The notes under the pieces are model-generated. The model worked only from the letters and a program-made list of their open reading frames with translations. It made no database searches and was not told the DNA's origin. Shown here piece after piece: positions 46,561 through 55,599 of a stretch of DNA of 64,000 nucleotides. The DNA is from Fervidobacterium pennivorans. GTDB lineage: Bacteria; Thermotogota; Thermotogae; Thermotogales; Fervidobacteriaceae. A program made the position numbers and the translations under genes. Position 1 is the first letter of the stretch. Every line of letters starts with the position of its first letter. The stretch covers positions 62,001 through 126,000 of the forward strand of contig NZ_CP011393.1 in assembly GCF_001644665.1 (NCBI RefSeq), in the 5' to 3' direction.

Positions 46561-47624
46561 TTTTCACCACTCCTTCTCAAGCCAATTCGCTTGAAGAAGT
46601 TGATTATTCCTTCCCAAGTGAGTTCGCTTCTTCCAAAAATTCCCCTCTTCCACACAATCATTGTGACAACAAATAGCACAGACAACACCAGCATCCTCAT
46701 ACCTTGGATTGCTGGAAATTGTTTTCCAAAGAATGTAAATGGTTGCTCGAAAGCTCTAAGCCATTCCATCAGGAATGCAAAGATTATCGCACCAACAACC
46801 GAGCCACTTATGCTTCCAAGTCCACCAAGAACAACCATGATGAGTACATAGTAAGTAAGTATTGGTCCAAACGTTGTTATCCTTGGGTCGATTGTTGTAA
46901 GCCAGTGTGCGTAAAGCGCACCACTGACACCAGCAAAAAAGCCACTTATCACAAAAGACAAAAGTGTATGTTTAAAAACATTGATACCCATCGCCTCAGC
47001 AGCGATAGAATTATCTCGTATCGCCAAGAGTGCACGACCATACGAACTCTTTACAAGGCTAACAATAAAAACTATCGTGACAAAGAGCCAGCCCCAGCTC
47101 CACCAAATGTTTGTGTAATTCGGCAATCCTTTCAACCCAAGTGAACCATTCGTAATGGACTGTAAGTTAAGTGCGAGAATTCTAAGCACTTCAGAAAAAC
47201 CAAGTGAAGCTATCGCAAGATAATCACCTGAAAGCCTCAGAACCGGGAAACCTATGATAAACGCACCAAATGCTGCAACCAAACCTGCAATTATTGTTGC
47301 AGTTAAAAAGTCCGTGTGTAAATTTGCAATCAAAGGACTTGGCGGGGCTATAATGAATATCATCGCTTTCTGGTCTGGCGGTATCGTCAAAAGTGCCGAT
47401 GTATACGCCCCAAGCAATATGAAACCTGCATGACCAAGCGAGAATACACCGGTAATTCCATTGACAAGATTCAAACTCACCGCCATTATCCCGTATATTG
47501 CCATCAAAGAAAGAACTTGCTTTTTGTATGAATCAAACTTCGCATCAGCAACTGCCAGCAGAATGATAACAACTATTAGGAATAGAATTGTTAGACCTAA
47601 GTCTCTTTTTGTCTTGCTCTTCAT
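46557..47624 (-). CDS. livM: Branched-chain amino acid ABC transporter permease LivM
   Basis: Membrane subunit with about nine hydrophobic segments. Family landmarks: SLNLVNGITGVFSLGHAGFILLGAY, SLGFSEVLRI, LLAIRDNSIAAEAMGINVFKHTLLSFVISGFFAGVSGAL and VLGGLGSISGSVVGAI. 355 aa from an ATG at 47624, after GGTGGGAG. Base order livH-M-G-F is standard. Confidence 0.93.
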   Translation of the reverse strand: MKSKTKRDLGLTILFLIVVIILLAVADAKFDSYKKQVLSLMAIYGIMAVSLNLVNGITGVFSLGHAGFILLGAYTSALLTIPPDQKAMIFIIAPPSPLIANLHTDFLTATIIAGLVAAFGAFIIGFPVLRLSGDYLAIASLGFSEVLRILALNLQSITNGSLGLKGLPNYTNIWWSWGWLFVTIVFIVSLVKSSYGRALLAIRDNSIAAEAMGINVFKHTLLSFVISGFFAGVSGALYAHWLTTIDPRITTFGPILTYYVLIMVVLGGLGSISGSVVGAIIFAFLMEWLRAFEQPFTFFGKQFPAIQGMRMLVLSVLFVVTMIVWKRGIFGRSELTWEGIINFFKRIGLRRSGEK

Positions 47625-47645
47625 CGCTCCCACCCCAACTTCAGC

Positions 47646-48557
47646 TTAAACTTTCTCCACAGCGCGTTTGCCAAGAAGACCTGCTGGCCTTACAAGAAGA
47701 ATCAGTATAAGGATAATAAAAGCAAAAGCGTCTTTGTATTGCATAAGCGTTGGGAAAAACGTTATTATCATCATTTCTATAACACCAAGCAAAATACCAC
47801 CAAGCACTGCACCACCAATCGAACCAATTCCACCAAGAACTGCCGCTATGAACGCCTTCAACCCAGGCACAAAACCTGTGTAAGGATAAAAGCTCGGATA
47901 CCTTAATGCCCACATAACTCCTGCAAGAGCAGCAAGTGCAGAAGAAATGGCAAATGTGAAACCTATTACGTTATCCACGTTCACACCCATCAAAGATGTT
48001 GTTGGTATGTCAGCCGCTATTGCTCTCATAGCCATTCCAATTTTCGTTCTGTAAACAATTAAAAAGAGCACAAAAAGTGCAACTGCTGTTATTCCAAGTA
48101 TTATGAAAATAATCTTCGGCAGATACACATTGCCAATAACAAACGACTCAAACGCTATTGTTTTATTCTGCAAAGCCTCCAAGAATGCTTTGTAATTGGG
48201 ACCGAAAAACACCACAGCAAAGCTCTCAATAAAGAAAGAAACACCTATTGCCGTTATCAGCGCGGAAATCCTAGGCGAATTTCTAAGAGGTTTATAGGCT
48301 AGCCTGTCAATCAACACCCCTAGGACAGCCGTCACTCCAAGCGAGATAATCACAGCCAACGGAAAGCTCAGCCTTATCAAAGTAGCACCATAATAGGCAA
48401 AGTAAATACCCATAACCATAATGTCACCAAAAGCAAAGTTGATTAACCTCAATATACCATAGACCATCGTATAACCGACAGCGATAAGGGCGTACAGTCC
48501 ACCAACCATAAGCCCGTTAAACAAATTCTGAACAAAAATCGTCAGGTTTATAGTCAA
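47646..48557 (-). CDS. livH: Branched-chain amino acid ABC transporter permease LivH
   Basis: Membrane subunit of the HAAT importer. Landmarks: NGLMVGGLYALIAVGYTMVYGILRLINFAFGDI at the N-terminus, PLRNSPRISALITAIGVSFFIES, AIAADIPTTSLMGVNVDNVIGFTFAISSALAALAG and the loop AVLGGIGSIGGAVLGG. 303 aa from a TTG at 48557, six bases after AGGTG; the GTG at 48566 overlaps the ribosome site. Confidence 0.92.
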   Translation of the reverse strand: MTINLTIFVQNLFNGLMVGGLYALIAVGYTMVYGILRLINFAFGDIMVMGIYFAYYGATLIRLSFPLAVIISLGVTAVLGVLIDRLAYKPLRNSPRISALITAIGVSFFIESFAVVFFGPNYKAFLEALQNKTIAFESFVIGNVYLPKIIFIILGITAVALFVLFLIVYRTKIGMAMRAIAADIPTTSLMGVNVDNVIGFTFAISSALAALAGVMWALRYPSFYPYTGFVPGLKAFIAAVLGGIGSIGGAVLGGILLGVIEMMIITFFPTLMQYKDAFAFIILILILLVRPAGLLGKRAVEKV

Positions 48558-48594
48558 TACAGGCACCTCCCCATCTCAAGCTAAACAAAGAAAG

Positions 48595-48621
48595 CCCTGC
48601 CCCATGTTAAGTGAGGCAGGG
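48595..48621 (-). terminator. Hairpin between livJ1 and livH (attenuator)
   Basis: CCCTGCC / GGCAGGG, 7-bp stem with a 13-base loop, then CTTTCTTTG on the minus strand. Probably partial termination that lowers permease expression relative to the binding proteins. Confidence 0.7.
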
Positions 48622-48632
48622 ACTTTCAATTA

Positions 48633-49745
48633 TTATTGCAAATCCTTGGGCTCTATTCTTGTTTCGTATCTAAATTGTCCGTTTTGGACTTTGACTATTA
48701 TCACGTCTTTTATTGGGTTTCCGTTAGCATCTATAGTAATAGTTCCACTAACACCCTGGAAGCCTTTTGTGGACCTGATAGCTTCGTTTATCTTCACTGG
48801 ATCCTTTGATTTTGCTCGTTCAATTGCATCAACTATAAGCATATATGCGTCATACCCAAGTGCGGCATTCATGGCTGGTAGCATTCCGTATTTCTTTTTG
48901 AACGCTTCAACAAAATCTTTTGATATTTTGGTATTTGCCGCTTCTGGGACGTAATGCGTTGTGAAGTAGAGCCCCTCAACCGCTTTTCCGCCTATTTTAA
49001 CTAGTTCAGGAGCATCTGCACCATCACCAGCCAGGATGTAACCCTTGAACCCCATAGAGCGAGCCTGTTGCGCAATTAAAGCTATTTCATTGTAAAAACC
49101 AGGAATCACGATAGCATCGCTTCCAAAAGCAATTGCTTGTGCAATTTGAGCACTAAATTCCTGGTCTCCTGATTTATATTGAACCTTCTGAACTTGACCT
49201 TTGTATTTCTTCTCGAAGCGTTCAACAAAATAATTCGTCATAGATACGCTGTAGTCTTGTTCGATATCAATAAATATTGTCACCTTTTTGACCTTAAGAT
49301 TCTTCCCTGCAAATTCTGCCAATGCGGTTCCTTGGAACGGGTCAATAAAGCAAACCCTTGAAACAAATTTCTTTCCCTGAGTGACAAGTGGACTTGTTGA
49401 TGTAACCGCAACTTGTGGAACTTTCCTAGCTTCTGCTATTTCCGCGGCAGCTATCGAGTTGCTGCTGGAAATTTCACCTATGACTGCGACAACTTTTTCT
49501 TTGTCTATAAGCCGTGCCATAGCATTTGCTGCTTCTGTTTTTTCGCTTCTTGTATCAACATAAACAAGCACTATCTTTTCACCTAACACTGTCTTTTTCT
49601 GTTCATATGCAAGTTCAATACCTTTCTTCGTCCAATCTCCAAAAGCAGAAAGCCCACCTGTCATAGGTAGGAGCACACCAATCTTAATATCAGCAAAGAT
49701 ACTGAGGGTAAGCAGGAGAAGCAAGATACTAAGAGTTTTCCTCAC
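48633..49745 (-). CDS. livJ: Branched-chain amino acid-binding protein, copy 1
   Basis: Periplasmic binding-protein-like fold I receptor for the Liv importer. Signal peptide MRKTLSILLLLLTLSIFA, then IKIGVLLPMTGGLSAFGDW (ligand-binding first strand), VAVIGEISSSNSIAAAEIAE, VPQVAVTSTSPLVTQ, and AALGYDAYMLIVDAIE. 370 aa. Strong resemblance to the upstream copy 2 along its whole length shows a tandem duplication. Hairpins flank the gene on both sides. Confidence 0.92.
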   Translation of the reverse strand: MRKTLSILLLLLTLSIFADIKIGVLLPMTGGLSAFGDWTKKGIELAYEQKKTVLGEKIVLVYVDTRSEKTEAANAMARLIDKEKVVAVIGEISSSNSIAAAEIAEARKVPQVAVTSTSPLVTQGKKFVSRVCFIDPFQGTALAEFAGKNLKVKKVTIFIDIEQDYSVSMTNYFVERFEKKYKGQVQKVQYKSGDQEFSAQIAQAIAFGSDAIVIPGFYNEIALIAQQARSMGFKGYILAGDGADAPELVKIGGKAVEGLYFTTHYVPEAANTKISKDFVEAFKKKYGMLPAMNAALGYDAYMLIVDAIERAKSKDPVKINEAIRSTKGFQGVSGTITIDANGNPIKDVIIVKVQNGQFRYETRIEPKDLQ

Positions 49746-49785
49746 ACTACAACACCTCCTGTTTAGTTTTTTTGTGTTTCGTTTA

Positions 49786-49810
49786 AAAGTGGGGGATTTG
49801 CCCCCACTTT
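49786..49810 (-). terminator. Hairpin between livJ2 and livJ1
   Basis: AAAGTGGGGG / CCCCCACTTT, 10-bp stem with a five-base loop, followed on the minus strand by TTTTAAAC. Partial terminator or mRNA-stabilising stem. Confidence 0.75.
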
Positions 49811-49823
49811 ATCAAACAAAGAT

Positions 49824-50945
49824 TTATTTCAAATCACTTGCCGAAATCTTTGCCGCAAATGCAAATTGCTGGTTCTTAACTGTTAGAATTACTACATCTT
49901 TTGTTGGATTACCTGTGTTTGGATCTATCGAAATCACACCAGTAGCGCCTTGGAAGTTTTTAATTGACCTGATAGCAGTAGCTATCAATTCTGGCTTTGT
50001 CGTCTTCGCTCTTTCAATTGCCTCAACAATAAGCATGTATGCATCGTATCCAAGAGCTGAAAGTGTCGATGGTTTGACACCGTATTTCTTTACAAATGCC
50101 TCAACGAACTTCTTTGAAACCTGTGTTACAGGTGCATCTGGGTGGTAGTGGTCTGAGAAGTATATACCTTCAACAGCTCGCCCTCCGATTTTGATAAGCT
50201 CAGGTGCGTCAGCTCCATCTCCAGCCAGGATGTAACCTTTGAAACCAAGTGACCTTGCTTGTTGTGCTACAAGAGCTATTTCATTGTAATAACCTGTAAC
50301 AACTATTGCTTCACTACCAAACGCGAGTGCTTGTGAAAGTTGTGCACTGAACTCTTGGTCACCAGATTTGTATTGAACTTGAAGCACTTGTCCACCGTAT
50401 TTCTTAAACCTTTCAATGAAATAGTTCGAAAGTCCAACACTGTAATCTTGTTCCACATCAGTGAATACTGTCGCTTTTTTTATCTTCAGCGTCTTAACAG
50501 CAAATTCTGCAAGTGCAGTTCCCTGAAGTGGGTCGATGAAACAGACTCTTGAAACGAATTTCTTACCTTGAGTGACTAGCGGGTTTGTTGATGATGGACT
50601 AACCATAGGAACTTTCTTCTTTTCTGCAATCTCACCTGCTGCAATTGAATTACCACTGATAACTTCACCAATTACTGCTATGACTCCTTCTTTGTCAATC
50701 AATCTCGCAATACCGTTTGCAGCTTCCGTTTTTTCACTGCGTGTGTCCATGTACACAACTTCAATCTTTTGACCAAGAACTGTTCCTTTCTCTTCGTGCG
50801 CAAGTTCTATGCCTTTTTTCACCAAATCGCCAAACGCAGAAACACCACCAGTAAGAGGCAAAAGTGCACCTATCTTAATGACGCCGAATATACTCAGCGA
50901 ACTGAGTAAAAGTGCAATCACTAAAAGTTTCCCAAAGCTCCTCAT
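49824..50945 (-). CDS. livJ: Branched-chain amino acid-binding protein, copy 2
   Basis: 373-aa paralogue of the next gene with the same architecture: signal peptide (to about residue 19), IKIGALLPLTGGVSAFGDL, VAVIGEVISGNSIAAGEIAE, VPMVSPSSTNPLVTQ and SALGYDAYMLIVEAIE. The binding-site loop differs (SPSSTNP against VTSTSP), so ligand preference may differ. First gene of the liv operon, with the operon promoter about 100 bases upstream and GGGAGGGAG before the ATG. Confidence 0.92.
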   Translation of the reverse strand: MRSFGKLLVIALLLSSLSIFGVIKIGALLPLTGGVSAFGDLVKKGIELAHEEKGTVLGQKIEVVYMDTRSEKTEAANGIARLIDKEGVIAVIGEVISGNSIAAGEIAEKKKVPMVSPSSTNPLVTQGKKFVSRVCFIDPLQGTALAEFAVKTLKIKKATVFTDVEQDYSVGLSNYFIERFKKYGGQVLQVQYKSGDQEFSAQLSQALAFGSEAIVVTGYYNEIALVAQQARSLGFKGYILAGDGADAPELIKIGGRAVEGIYFSDHYHPDAPVTQVSKKFVEAFVKKYGVKPSTLSALGYDAYMLIVEAIERAKTTKPELIATAIRSIKNFQGATGVISIDPNTGNPTKDVVILTVKNQQFAFAAKISASDLK

Positions 50946-51042
50946 ACCTGCTCCCTCCCTTGAAAGGATTTAAAGAATCTTGAAAAAACCTTTCCCATCA
51001 TGGAACATATGGAAATGTAACATCCTTAATTTTTTTGTTTGT

Positions 51043-51072
51043 ATTTTAACGCAATTCTCGGTTTTAAGTCAA
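51043..51072 (-). promoter_or_regulatory. Promoter of the liv operon
   Basis: TTGACT, 18 bases, TAAAAT on the minus strand, about 100 bases upstream of livJ2. The rest of the 50946-51330 gap holds the livJ2 leader and the coaBC upstream region; no further structure is recognised. Confidence 0.78.
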
Positions 51073-51266
51073 GCTAAAATAGATAGAATAATACTTTACT
51101 TTAGAATAATACTTTTGACAACTTTTTTGGTTGAAAATCAGCTTTTTCCAAAAAAATCACGCTTCTCTTCCAGATTTAATCAATCATTATGAAAAAAGAC
51201 TCTTGACAGAACAAAAGTTTTTGTCGGATTCTTGGAGAATAGAGATATATGAAATCACCAATGTAG

Positions 51267-51275
51267 TGGTATAAT
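51267..51275 (+). promoter_or_regulatory. Extended -10 promoter of coaBC
   Basis: TGGTATAAT, a perfect extended -10, 55 bases upstream of the coaBC start. The -35 is weak. Confidence 0.65.
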
Positions 51276-51330
51276 TAAGGTGCGAAAGACCAGAAAAAGG
51301 CTTGGGAAGTTACAATGCGAGGTGAGAATA

Positions 51331-52500
51331 ATGAACATTCTGCTGGGTGTATCCTCCGGCATTGCTATTTACAAAGCAGTCGACTTGGCTAGCAAGATAC
51401 GCAAAGAAGGGTGGAATTTGAAGGTAATCATGACGGAGAATGCAACAAAGCTTATCAGTCCTATTGTCTTTTCTTCCGTTGGAAATTGCGAAGTGTTCAC
51501 AGATACTTATGAAATAGAACGAGGGTGGATTATCCACACAGAAGTTTCGAAATGGGCTGATGTATTACTCATCGCACCTGCAACAGCAAACACTATTGCA
51601 AAACTTGCACACGGTTTTGCTGATAATTTGTTGACAACAACAGCACTCGCTTTTAACAAACCGAACAAAGTTATCGTTCCAACTATGAATTCTAGGATGT
51701 ACGAAAACGATATGACAATAGAAAATATCGAAAAATTAAAACAGCACGGATGGAAGATTGTGGAGCCGGAAACAGGGCACCTTGCCTGCGGAGAGGTTGG
51801 AAAAGGCAGATATCCAGAAAATGAAAAGATAATAGAATTCATAAAGATTCTTACGGAAGAAAAACCTTTGCTCGGAAAGAAAGTATTGGTGACAGCCGGT
51901 CCTACGAGAGAGGCTATCGACCCCGTAAGATACATTTCTAATCATTCAAGCGGTAAAATGGGGTATGCTATAGCAAAGATAGCAAAAAGGTTAGGAGCAC
52001 AAGTGTGCCTCATATCTGGTCCCACTTGCCTGCAAATTCCTTACTACGTAGATTCGTACGTTCACGTAGAAAGTGCAAAAGAGATGTTCGAAGCTGTTTT
52101 GGAAAAATATAAAGAGTATGATATACTTATTATGTGTGCCGCTGTATCGGACTATTCACCTCTCCAAAGCGCACCAGAGAAAATCAAGAAGACTCAGGAC
52201 AAACTGATATTGGAACTTTCAAAAACTCCTGATATACTTGAGTTCGTGGGTAGAAACAAATTACCCGGTCAGGTGGTTGTAGGATTCGCAGCAGAAACTC
52301 AAAACATCGTCGAAAACGCCTATGAAAAACTTATGAAAAAGAATGCAGATGTTATTGTAGCTAACGACGCAAGGAAGGCTATGGGAAGCGATGAGAATCA
52401 AGTATACCTGGTTTTCGTGAACAAACCTACAATAATGATTGAAGGTAAAAAAGAAGAAGTTGCAAAGGAGCTGTTGAAAAGGGTATGCGAGTTACTGTAA
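51331..52500 (+). CDS. coaBC: Phosphopantothenoylcysteine decarboxylase/synthetase
   Basis: Bifunctional CoA enzyme (Dfp). CoaC half: flavin-binding GVSSGIAIYKAVDLA, H69 in IHTEVSKWAD, IAPATANTIAKLAHGFADNLL, the PTMNSRM clamp (N120) and C153 in LACGEVGKGR. CoaB half: VLVTAGPTREAIDPVRYISNHSSGKMGYAIA (from about 188), then CAAVSDYSP and FAAETQ. 389 aa from the ATG at 51331, after GAGGTGAG; a longer frame upstream has no homology. The next gene starts 16 bases inside it. Confidence 0.94.
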   Translation: MNILLGVSSGIAIYKAVDLASKIRKEGWNLKVIMTENATKLISPIVFSSVGNCEVFTDTYEIERGWIIHTEVSKWADVLLIAPATANTIAKLAHGFADNLLTTTALAFNKPNKVIVPTMNSRMYENDMTIENIEKLKQHGWKIVEPETGHLACGEVGKGRYPENEKIIEFIKILTEEKPLLGKKVLVTAGPTREAIDPVRYISNHSSGKMGYAIAKIAKRLGAQVCLISGPTCLQIPYYVDSYVHVESAKEMFEAVLEKYKEYDILIMCAAVSDYSPLQSAPEKIKKTQDKLILELSKTPDILEFVGRNKLPGQVVVGFAAETQNIVENAYEKLMKKNADVIVANDARKAMGSDENQVYLVFVNKPTIMIEGKKEEVAKELLKRVCELL

Positions 52501-53525
52501 AAAACTTGGCAGTAAAAGCTAAACAAAGTGCTTATAAAGCTTCTAAAAATCATCTTTTCATCTTCACCCTTTTAGTTCTACTAATTTTCTCCAACACACT
52601 ATTCAGTGTAGTTATCGAAAAAGTTTACGTGGGTATCAAGTACTCATTTAGAAACTACCGCACCAATGGCGATGTTATCTTTATCGACCCCTTCAGCAAA
52701 AAAATGGCACTTTACGAACTTTCAAGTAAACAGATCCTCGACTTTTATAGCTACATTGGAAACTTTGTTATTGCTGCATACGACTTGAAGGATAGTTACA
52801 TTATTGTAGATCGGACCGGTCCATCTTTATCAAAAATGGCACTTAGTGGTGAGTTAATTTCTACTGTAAAATTCGATAGACGGATACAAGCTAGTATCTT
52901 TGATAGTGAGAAGATTTATATACTACTTGAAGGTGGAGCAGCATACGTTTTCGATAAAAATTTGAAACAACTCTCCGCAAGTAATTTTACCGGTTCCCCA
53001 GCTTATATGTTCTTGTGGAATGGAAAGCTTTTGGGAACTTACCTTTGGAACGATAATTACGACGTGGAGTTTCTAGGGGAAAAACCTGTCAAAGTTGGGT
53101 TAACAACCCCTTCTATTCTTGTAAATGATTTACTTGTTGACACACGAGGTGGTAAAGTTTACAACTTAGCAACTGGAAAAATAACAAAGCTAGCTTCATA
53201 CATTTCAAGTGCGTATTACGACAAAGATTCAGGATATTATTACATTTCTTCTATGTCAAATTCAACCGTATACATAGTAAAAGATGATAGTGTAGTGGAT
53301 TCGTTCCAAGTGCCTTTCACACCAACTCAGATTTCCAAGATTGGCAATTTCATTGTGACACTAAGCGCACCTTACAATAAAGTCATGGTTACAACAAATG
53401 GCAAGGACATCACTGTCCTCGACACAGGAGATTACCCACTTGAGATATTCAAAATCGGTAATTCAAATACATCGTTTGCTGTTTATTGTTCTGACAGTGG
53501 CGAGGTTTATTATTACTATTTCTGA
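52485..53525 (+). CDS. Exported protein, probable beta-propeller
   Basis: 346 aa. Basic start, then one hydrophobic helix (about 24-45) serving as signal or anchor. The rest is repeating beta strands with turns such as YIIVDRTG, IYILLEGG, LLVDTRGGKVYNLATG and DSGYYYISSMSNSTVYIV, spaced about 40-45 residues, suggesting a six- or seven-bladed propeller. No enzyme motif. AAAAGGG precedes the ATG, inside the coaBC 3' end. Function unknown; co-expression with coaBC may be incidental. Confidence 0.65.
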   Translation: MRVTVKNLAVKAKQSAYKASKNHLFIFTLLVLLIFSNTLFSVVIEKVYVGIKYSFRNYRTNGDVIFIDPFSKKMALYELSSKQILDFYSYIGNFVIAAYDLKDSYIIVDRTGPSLSKMALSGELISTVKFDRRIQASIFDSEKIYILLEGGAAYVFDKNLKQLSASNFTGSPAYMFLWNGKLLGTYLWNDNYDVEFLGEKPVKVGLTTPSILVNDLLVDTRGGKVYNLATGKITKLASYISSAYYDKDSGYYYISSMSNSTVYIVKDDSVVDSFQVPFTPTQISKIGNFIVTLSAPYNKVMVTTNGKDITVLDTGDYPLEIFKIGNSNTSFAVYCSDSGEVYYYYF

Positions 53526-53581
53526 ATTTCTGAAAAACCAAAAATTCACAGCAGATAAAACTGCAAGGGAGGTATAAAAAA

Positions 53582-54187
53582 ATGAAGGCAGTGAGATGGG
53601 TTAACACATTCTTTCCAAAGGTAAAAAACACACAAACCATAACGGAAGCACTCCACGAAATGAGAAAGCATTCTTGCGATTATTGTATAGTAATCGACGA
53701 AGATGGAAAATTTGATGGTTTACTGCATAAGTCAGTAATCAAAGAAGTTGAAATGGACGAAAAGGTAGGTCCGTATGTTGTATTCCCAGATTTCTACATT
53801 GTTGAAGATTCAACTATCGAAGAAGCTGCGATGATGCTCATTGAAAACAAAGAAACGATACTGCCCGTTGTGAACTCTAACAGCGAAGTGATAGGTGTAT
53901 TAAGCATTCAAGAAGTTCTAGAAGCTATGACCGAAATGGCAGCTATGGATGAGCACGGTGTTAGGATTAACCTTACCTTACCAGACAAACCCGGTGAACT
54001 AAAGAAAATTATCGATGTGCTTGCAAATAACAAAATTAACATCCTTTCGATTTTGACAATCAAAGATGGTGATTCAAGACTTGTTTCAATAAAGGTTGAT
54101 AGCAAGGATGCTGAAAGCGTTGCAAGTATTCTAGAGATATACGAAATTCCTTACGAATCTATAGTTGAGGAAGAAGGTTTCTTCTGA
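53582..54187 (+). CDS. CBS-domain pair with C-terminal ACT domain
   Basis: 201 aa. Two CBS motifs (about 15-55 and 68-125: TITEALHEMRKHSCDYCIVID, TIEEAAMMLIENKETILPVVN) followed by an ACT domain (about 127-195: RINLTLPDKPGELKKIIDVLANNKINILSI, split by context). CBS pairs bind adenine nucleotides, ACT domains bind amino acids, so this is probably a metabolite-sensing regulator of the AcuB-like type. GGGAGG precedes the ATG. Nine bases ahead of scpA. Confidence 0.85.
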   Translation: MKAVRWVNTFFPKVKNTQTITEALHEMRKHSCDYCIVIDEDGKFDGLLHKSVIKEVEMDEKVGPYVVFPDFYIVEDSTIEEAAMMLIENKETILPVVNSNSEVIGVLSIQEVLEAMTEMAAMDEHGVRINLTLPDKPGELKKIIDVLANNKINILSILTIKDGDSRLVSIKVDSKDAESVASILEIYEIPYESIVEEEGFF

Positions 54188-54196
54188 TAACAAATT

Positions 54197-54883
54197 ATGG
54201 AGCTATTGTTCAAACTTGAGCAACTCGAATTCGAGGGTCCTCTTGATTTACTCTTGTACTTAGTGCAAAAGAAAAAGATAGACATCCGTCAGTTGTCGAT
54301 TTCACAACTGGCGGATGAGTTTTTGTATTATGTTAACCAAATGGAGGAACTTAATCTTAACGTCACATCCGAATTTATCGCAACTGCTGCTTACCTTTTA
54401 GAACTCAAATCAAAAAGCTTACTACCGATGAGTGAAAAAGAAAAAAAGGAATACGAGTACAAACGAGAATTACTCATAAGGCGTATTGAAGAATACGCCC
54501 GTCTCAAGGAACTAACCGAGCAAATTATGAACAAAAGCTCTGCTGACCAATATCCTGTCAAAGTGCCATACACATTCCCAAAGGTGGATGAGAAGAAACT
54601 GGTCAAAATCGTCAAAGCTGCATTGCAAGAGGTTGAAGTTAAACAGAAGGTCTACATAATAAAGAAAGAAAATTATTCTTTGGAGAGAATAATGGAAAAA
54701 ATCGAGGAAAAATACGATGTGGTCAATCTTTTCGATTTGCTCAGAGATAGCTCTTCCAAATACGAAATTATTGTAAAATTTTTAGCTGTTTTGGAATTAA
54801 TCAGGTTTGAAAAATACACAATGGACGATGATTTTGTTCTAAGAAAAGTGGTGAGACAAGATGTCGCAAATGTTCCAGAATGA
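54197..54883 (+). CDS. scpA: Segregation and condensation protein ScpA
   Basis: Kleisin that bridges SMC heads with ScpB. Hallmark start FEGPLDLLLYLVQKKKIDI (about 12-30) and YLLELKSKSLLPM (about 72-84); the C-terminal winged helix (about 165-225) follows. 228 aa. The ribosome site is weak (GAAGG, over 15 bases upstream), so translation may rely on coupling. Overlaps scpB by 23 bases. SMC itself is not in the window. Confidence 0.92.
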   Translation: MELLFKLEQLEFEGPLDLLLYLVQKKKIDIRQLSISQLADEFLYYVNQMEELNLNVTSEFIATAAYLLELKSKSLLPMSEKEKKEYEYKRELLIRRIEEYARLKELTEQIMNKSSADQYPVKVPYTFPKVDEKKLVKIVKAALQEVEVKQKVYIIKKENYSLERIMEKIEEKYDVVNLFDLLRDSSSKYEIIVKFLAVLELIRFEKYTMDDDFVLRKVVRQDVANVPE

Positions 54884-55574
54884 TGTAGACAAGACAATCC
54901 AAAATTTAGAACCCACCAAAATATCACTTATTGAAGCCATTATCTTCGCTTCAAGGGGTGTATCCAAAAATACCCTTGCTGAGCTAACTAAAATCCCCGA
55001 AGAAGAACTTGACGAGATACTTAAATACCTAAAAGAAAAATACGATTCTGAGGAACATGGGATTGAGTTAAAGCAAATAGAAGATTATTACCGTTTTTAC
55101 ACAAAACCGCAGTTTGCTGATGTGGTTTCAAAAGTAGCCAAGCGAAGAAATCTTGGTAGTCTTTCTCCCGCTCAACTTGAGATTGCTGTATTTTTAGCGG
55201 TTCGAAAGCAGGCTACCAAACTCGAAATAGATAGCATGCGCGGAAAGGACTCTTCTAACCTTATAAAACAACTCCTTGTTGCTGGGGTTATCAAAAGAAG
55301 GAAGCTCGGAAGAACTTTTGTTTACAGCTTAACAGATACATTCAAAGACGAAAGTATGATAGAAGAATTGGTAAGACAAGCTGGTGGTGCTTCGTTTGAA
55401 AGCATAGGCAAAATGCTCTTTGAAACTCCTGAACAAGTAGAAATCCGCGAAAGTCAGGAAAACCAAGAAAGTCAACATCAAAGTTTTTCACAATCAGATG
55501 AATCTGGAAGCTTGAGCAGTGAAGCTTTCGAAGTCGTTCGAAAAGAAGAAATCGAAATACCTCCTGAAGAGTAA
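54861..55574 (+). CDS. scpB: Segregation and condensation protein ScpB
   Basis: Binds ScpA in the SMC condensin. Two winged-helix domains: LIEAIIFASRGVSKNTLAEL (about 23-42) and LSPAQLEIAVFLAVRKQATKLEIDSMRG (about 95-122), then LLVAGVIKRRKLGRTFVYSLTD. 237 aa with a Gln/Ser/Glu-rich disordered tail (about 190-237). GAGACAAG precedes the ATG. Confidence 0.92.
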   Translation: MSQMFQNDVDKTIQNLEPTKISLIEAIIFASRGVSKNTLAELTKIPEEELDEILKYLKEKYDSEEHGIELKQIEDYYRFYTKPQFADVVSKVAKRRNLGSLSPAQLEIAVFLAVRKQATKLEIDSMRGKDSSNLIKQLLVAGVIKRRKLGRTFVYSLTDTFKDESMIEELVRQAGGASFESIGKMLFETPEQVEIRESQENQESQHQSFSQSDESGSLSSEAFEVVRKEEIEIPPEE

Positions 55575-55599
55575 AGAGCAAACCAAAAAGAAGGTGAAA

